NCBI GenBank assembly: GCA_021307315.1
Contig: JAJSPD010000015.1
Span: 62,001-126,000 of the forward strand
Direction of reading: 5' to 3'
Source of the DNA: Bisporella sp. PMI_857
Taxonomy: Eukaryota; Ascomycota; Leotiomycetes; Helotiales; Helotiaceae
Length of the DNA stretch: 64,000 nt
The notes beneath the pieces were generated by a model. The model was not told the origin of the DNA and ran no database searches. It saw only the letters and a program-made list of their open reading frames with translations. Below are positions 59,827 to 64,000 of this stretch, piece after piece; position 1 is the stretch's first letter, and the number at the start of each line of letters is the position of its first letter. The translations under genes and the position numbers were made by a program.

Positions 59827-61462
59827 ATGCAGGGTAACGACAGGAATAAGAAAAGAATCACTATGGCAAATAGCATGGTACCAGAGAATACGATCGTTCA
59901 ACAGTGCCTATACACTGCAGCAGAATTGGAGGAGTTATATGACAGAGACATGAATGATATTGAGATGACTGATTTTGATGGTATAAATGGTGAGGATGAC
60001 GTAGCAAGCAAATGCTAAATTACAATCTGGCCGATTACAGCAGAGCAATTCTAACACTTGCATAGGATCAGCGGACCAGGGGCGTAGTGGAGGAAAGAGA
60101 CATAGGCAGGATATCACAGGCAACTCAGACGAAGAAGAGGCTAGAATTAAACAAGTTTGTAAGTTCCATCGCATGTTAATACTGATGCAGAACGCGGCTG
60201 AATTGTTAATAGGTAAGAAGCCACGAGCTCAGAAAGACATTTCGGTCTTGCCGCAATCGTTAATGAATCCTGGACATACATCACAGCAGAAATTTCATGT
60301 GGAAAGCTCTCTAGATTCAAACAACATCGTGACTGCGTCGACCTCAGGAGCATTTTCAACTCTCGGGTCTACGAACTTTCCTATGAATCCCACTCCAGCG
60401 AGCATGATTAGTCGTCGACCACTACACATTTTTACAGAAGGGAATGGTGCAACTGTCGATGAGGAAAAGTATCCAGGTATTAGTAGCACTTGGACTAGTC
60501 TCTTCAGTAATGTCGACTTCAATCCACCACCACGAGCCCCTGAAGATGCCGCTGAACACGAGCAATTTTCTCCCACTCAGACAATACGCCACCAATATCC
60601 GTTCGAAGGTCAACCCGTACCTCGCGATAATGTGATGGACTATCTTCTTTCTGGCGGAACAGACAACGGGTGCACCATCGAAGGAGGAAACGGCGATGAT
60701 GAGGAGGGTGGCGGCATATGTGAGCTGAAGGGGAGTGATCTACTTACGAAAATGGCCAAGGAGCATCGAACGCAACAGAATTCGTACCGGGCTCGCAATG
60801 CTACTACACGTACAGTCAGCAGAGGAAGTTTCCAGATGAAGTTATGCAATTGCAGCGAAAGCTCAGGCTTTGTTAGCAGTAATGATAACTGTGCGGTACT
60901 GCTATCAAATTTACCCCGCCACATTAGAAAATATCAGTTGTTTGACCTCATTCATACGGGACAGGTAGCTTGTTTGCATTTGTTGCCTCCACGCAACCCC
61001 AGCGACCTTTTTGCAACAGCTAAAGTGGTATTTACGACCCACAGAGGTGCAGAAAACTTGATTGAACAAAGCCATGGATTGGTCGGTCTTGCGTTTGGAG
61101 GACAGAGAATATATGCGGCATATCATAATGAGGGAAGTCGTGCATGGCCAAAAATGTCAGCATTAGCGCCGACTGCAAGCAGAATCTTGAGTATCAGATC
61201 TTGGGCTCCTTACATGACATCTGGAAGCCCGAACTATGAGCAAAATGACAGATTTTGGAAGAGTTGGTTCAGTCAATTTTGCTGGCCAGATATTGAGCGA
61301 ACGGAGTTAGGAAATGGACCTAACGAGCCTATGATATTCCGGTTTTGCTCCATTCAGCAAGCCCGGTTATGCATGACTGCTTGGAAGGGCTTACCATCGG
61401 GGAACACAACTCTGTGGGCCATCATGTCCTATGAGCCTGACCCTTGCGCTTTTAGATGGTAG
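59827..61462 (+). CDS. Divergent RRM-like protein, family copy 3
   Basis: Three exons, 59827-59989, 60066-60158 and 60213-61462, encode 501 aa. The N-terminal 300 residues are low-complexity and acidic (GGNGDDEEGGG near residue 240) and probably disordered. Residues ~310-390 form the RRM-like unit: DNCAVLLSNLPRHIRKYQLF, then HTGQVACLHLLPPR, TAKVVFTTHRGAENLIEQS and FGGQRIYAAY. The C-terminal part (RILSIRSWAPY to the end) aligns loosely with copy 2, ending YEPDPCAFRW against YGPDPCDPL. The start was taken as the first ATG after a pyrimidine-rich leader. No known family is recognised. RNA binding is inferred from fold pattern only. Confidence 0.7.
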
Positions 61463-62739
61463 TTAAAACATGAGTTTAGCGGCTGTGGGCTGGACAGACA
61501 TTTAATTCGGTCAACCATAACATTTGAGTAAAGAACATAGCTGCGAAAGAGACGACTTTCCAACATTATGGATCTTTCACGCGGGGGAATCCCGTAGTAA
61601 GCTTAGCCTGATCAATTAGGAATTTGATTACGCAGTCTTTTGAAGTTTTAGCATATTAGAGCATAGCGAATGAACAAAGTGTCAAGACAACATGTGTATA
61701 GTGATAACAGAAAGTGTTACCGGGCATTCTTGTTTAATTTCCGGAATGCAATTGGTCCATATGGAAGCAACTTGTAATAATATTTCCATTTCACTTGATG
61801 ACCTGAGACGCCAGCGGTATTATAAAGCCAGACACTTTCTAATCATACATCAATTTTATAACGCGATTGAAGGTTCCTCTCGAGAAGAATTTTAACCAGC
61901 TCGATAGCAAACACCGTGGCATTCAGGGACTGAGATACTCTGAAGATACGGGTTCCTGTATGATTATGAATGCATGTTCAGAGTGCTGGTTCTATTAAGA
62001 CAGTTTTGTGCATCTCAAGCGATCACAATTGTGTAGCAAAGACAAAATCGAAGCCACCTTCAGCTTTCGTTTTAGATATGGCTTGGAGCCTTCAGGTGCT
62101 ATACCAGGTATAGTTCCCAGCGATTTATTTGTCACTTGATGGTTTGTTATTAAGGTACGATGCTTGAAGGAGATATTTTCGGTGAGTTTCATTTACAGCT
62201 ACTAATGAAATCGGTCATTTCGCCATTTCTTGGCTCTTACTTAGGTCAAATCCACTTTTCGCTTAATCTAAATCTTATATGTTTTAGTTGTTTCTTAAAT
62301 TAAGTTAATCTCCGAGGCCTATATATATGAACATAGTTAAAATTAATGTTTACTAGATGTGAAACATTGGTTTTACCGTTACATTTGAAGTATTAAAAAA
62401 CGGAATATAACATGAGAAATACGTATGGCTGAGCCTAAGTATATAACAAAGGATCGTCCTTCTATCCGACAAATAACACGCAGTAGAAAACTCACATTCC
62501 TCGGCAGCTTCGACACGACCACACCTAAATAAGACGTACGGATTGTATACAATAATCTACCACACAACTAACTTGGTTGCCTCTATTCAAATCAATGACC
62601 GTTTCTCGTCAGAACTCAGAGAACCATCTCCAAAGGCAACATGCTGCACTCACCCTGTATAGCAGGATCAAGCTCCCTAACAACATTAGTTAAGATCACT
62701 AATGCCAGTCAGTCATAGAACAATAAACCTCCTCTAAAT
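61463..62739. other. Intergenic
   Basis: About 1.3 kb of AT-rich sequence with no convincing coding region. The part beyond about 62740 still shows fragments of the short-chain dehydrogenase C-terminus. Confidence 0.4.
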
Positions 62740-63622
62740 CCTTGATAGATGTTCGCGTGACTCTATTTTGCCTCCTGGATCGAGACTATAAGCAGTCACC
62801 TTCCCTGCAAACTACTAGGTCAAGGCCACCATAGTTAGGATATTGGCTGTCTTGCTCTGCGCATATACGCGGAACCAATTGTATCCGTTAACTACTTGCT
62901 TCATCTCGGCAGATGTAAACTGCAAGGGGTCTGGGCCGCCCTCCGACTCAGGCAGCCTAGAGTCACTCTTCCTGAGGCTCAAGTCGCTCCAGCGGATGGG
63001 ACTGGAGCGGTGCGGTTCGCTGGCCAGGTTGGCAATTCTTGCTATCCATTCGGCCAGGAATTTTTCGGCGAAGATATTGGTTAGCAAGAACCCACCCAGA
63101 TGGTTAGCTGCGAACTGTTCTTTAATACCTCTAGGGGAGGTACAGCGCTTAGGTTGGATCATAGCCGCGTTGTTGGTGATATTAATCCGCAGTACTAATG
63201 CTTTAATCTCGTCCGCTGCACGGCTAGCCGACTGTTGCGAGAAGAGATCAAGCGAGATGGTCTCAATTTTAGCGGCTGGGTCCATGGTACGAACCTCTGA
63301 CACAACAGCTTCGAGATTAGAAAGCGTACAAAAAGCCAGAATAAGTAGGGCTGAGGACTGAGACGCTACGGATTTTGCAGTGGCTTGCCGATAGACCTTT
63401 TAGAGATACCGGTCACGACGATTACGATAGAGGTGCAAGGGGCAATCAATATTTGAGGGAAATATTGCGCAAAAAGTAAAAATAAAATTGGTCAGTAGAT
63501 TGGAATTCTCTTAGGGACTCGACCCACCTGTGCTTACTATGTCGGTTTGTGATTTCGCTGCTGAAGGCTTTCGCGACTTGTGTGGCAGGAGTTTTGGCGT
63601 TATACTCGGGATGCAAAGCCAT
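62740..63622 (-). pseudogene. Decayed short-chain dehydrogenase (retinol dehydrogenase-like)
   Basis: From the ATG at 63622 the minus strand reads ALHPEYNAKTPATQVAKAFS, a typical start of a fungal SDR subgroup. A probable intron (donor GTAAGC near 63540) follows, then VIVVTGIS in place of the usual VLITG nucleotide-binding turn. A one-base loss near 63390 shifts the frame before ATAKSVASQ. The middle is well preserved (ITNNAAM, EQFAANHLGGFLLTN, SPIRWSD) with the catalytic YAQSK near 62850. Two consecutive TAG stops follow ALT at 62820-62815, yet AGKVTAYSLDPGGK is still readable beyond them. No AG acceptor sits where the second exon should begin. The protein is therefore most likely not made. 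Confidence 0.78.
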
Positions 63623-64000
63623 GGCTGATAATTGTGTTTTCATCCTGAACTAAGAATTGGTCTCTGAAGAGGAATAATATCTGTTTGAAAACTTTGAATT
63701 CGTTGTTGAGTTAATGAGATACAGATAGGCTTTAGCGTTTATACATCAAGCATTTACACCAATTACTAATATCACGGCTCTGCAAAAAAGGGCCTTCTGG
63801 GAAGCTGAAAATAAGTTTTCTTTCTAAAGCCCACTGGCTCTTGAGACACACGAAATCTCTGCTTAGCAGTAGTGCGATACGAAGTGCAAAGCTCCACGAC
63901 TTTCCAACATTGCATAAAATGATTAGTAAAAGCAGAGAGTCCAGTTTCGGGTGACTTCAAACTCCTTCTACCCCGTAGACATCTGGTTTCATCGCTCCAC
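63623..64000. other. Intergenic, right edge
   Basis: Upstream flank of the dead dehydrogenase. A minus frame at 63960-63772 has no motif. No feature recognised. Confidence 0.45.

Noticed and set aside
1..64000. tRNA genes, rRNA, CRISPR arrays, complete transposons
   Set aside because: I looked for B-box-like tRNA sequences, repeat-spacer arrays and transposase or reverse-transcriptase motifs and found none. A tRNA could still be missed by eye.

Overview
The window looks like a filamentous ascomycete (Pezizomycotina) genome. Most introns are 50-60 nt with GTANGT-type donors and CTAAC/CTGAC-like branch sites. A multimodular nonribosomal peptide synthetase (NRPS), Fungal_trans_2-type regulator and DHA1-type transporter sit together, and housekeeping genes are typically eukaryotic (AP-2 sigma, a Ran-binding protein, an Hrq1 helicase). 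A leotiomycete-like origin is only an impression. All exon joins were worked out by eye from splice consensus, reading frame and family motifs.

Left third (about 0.7-25.6 kb): a secondary-metabolite locus. A three-exon 2-oxoglutarate/Fe(II) oxygenase (minus) diverges across about 1.56 kb from a giant NRPS (plus; three exons; 5505 aa) with architecture A-T-(C-A-T)x4-CT. This is five modules with no epimerase and a terminal condensation-like domain, which suggests a macrocyclic pentapeptide or depsipeptide. Next come a Fungal_trans_2 regulator with no visible Zn2Cys6 cluster (minus) and a 12-TM DHA1-type MFS transporter (plus), divergent from each other. The simplest reading is that the NRPS makes the peptide, the oxygenase hydroxylates a residue or precursor, the MFS exports it and the regulator controls the locus.

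Middle (26-37 kb): a gene graveyard. A berberine-bridge-like FAD oxidase and a cytochrome P450 are recognisable over nearly their whole length but carry premature stops and frameshifts. An ankyrin-repeat protein survives only as fragments. One intact Ayr1-like short-chain reductase lies between them.

Right half (37-64 kb): a double zinc-knuckle protein, AP-2 sigma, a secreted GMC oxidoreductase lacking its second catalytic His/Asn, a damaged 2EXR-like gene, a Yrb2/RanBP3-like Ran-binding protein with FG motifs, and an intronless Hrq1-type helicase. After these come three related RRM-like genes (53.7, 57.6 and 59.8 kb) of a family I cannot name, and a dead short-chain dehydrogenase at the right edge.

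The best candidates for something undescribed are the five-module NRPS locus, with its codon-deleted third carrier domain and dead neighbouring oxidases, and the trio of divergent RRM-like proteins.
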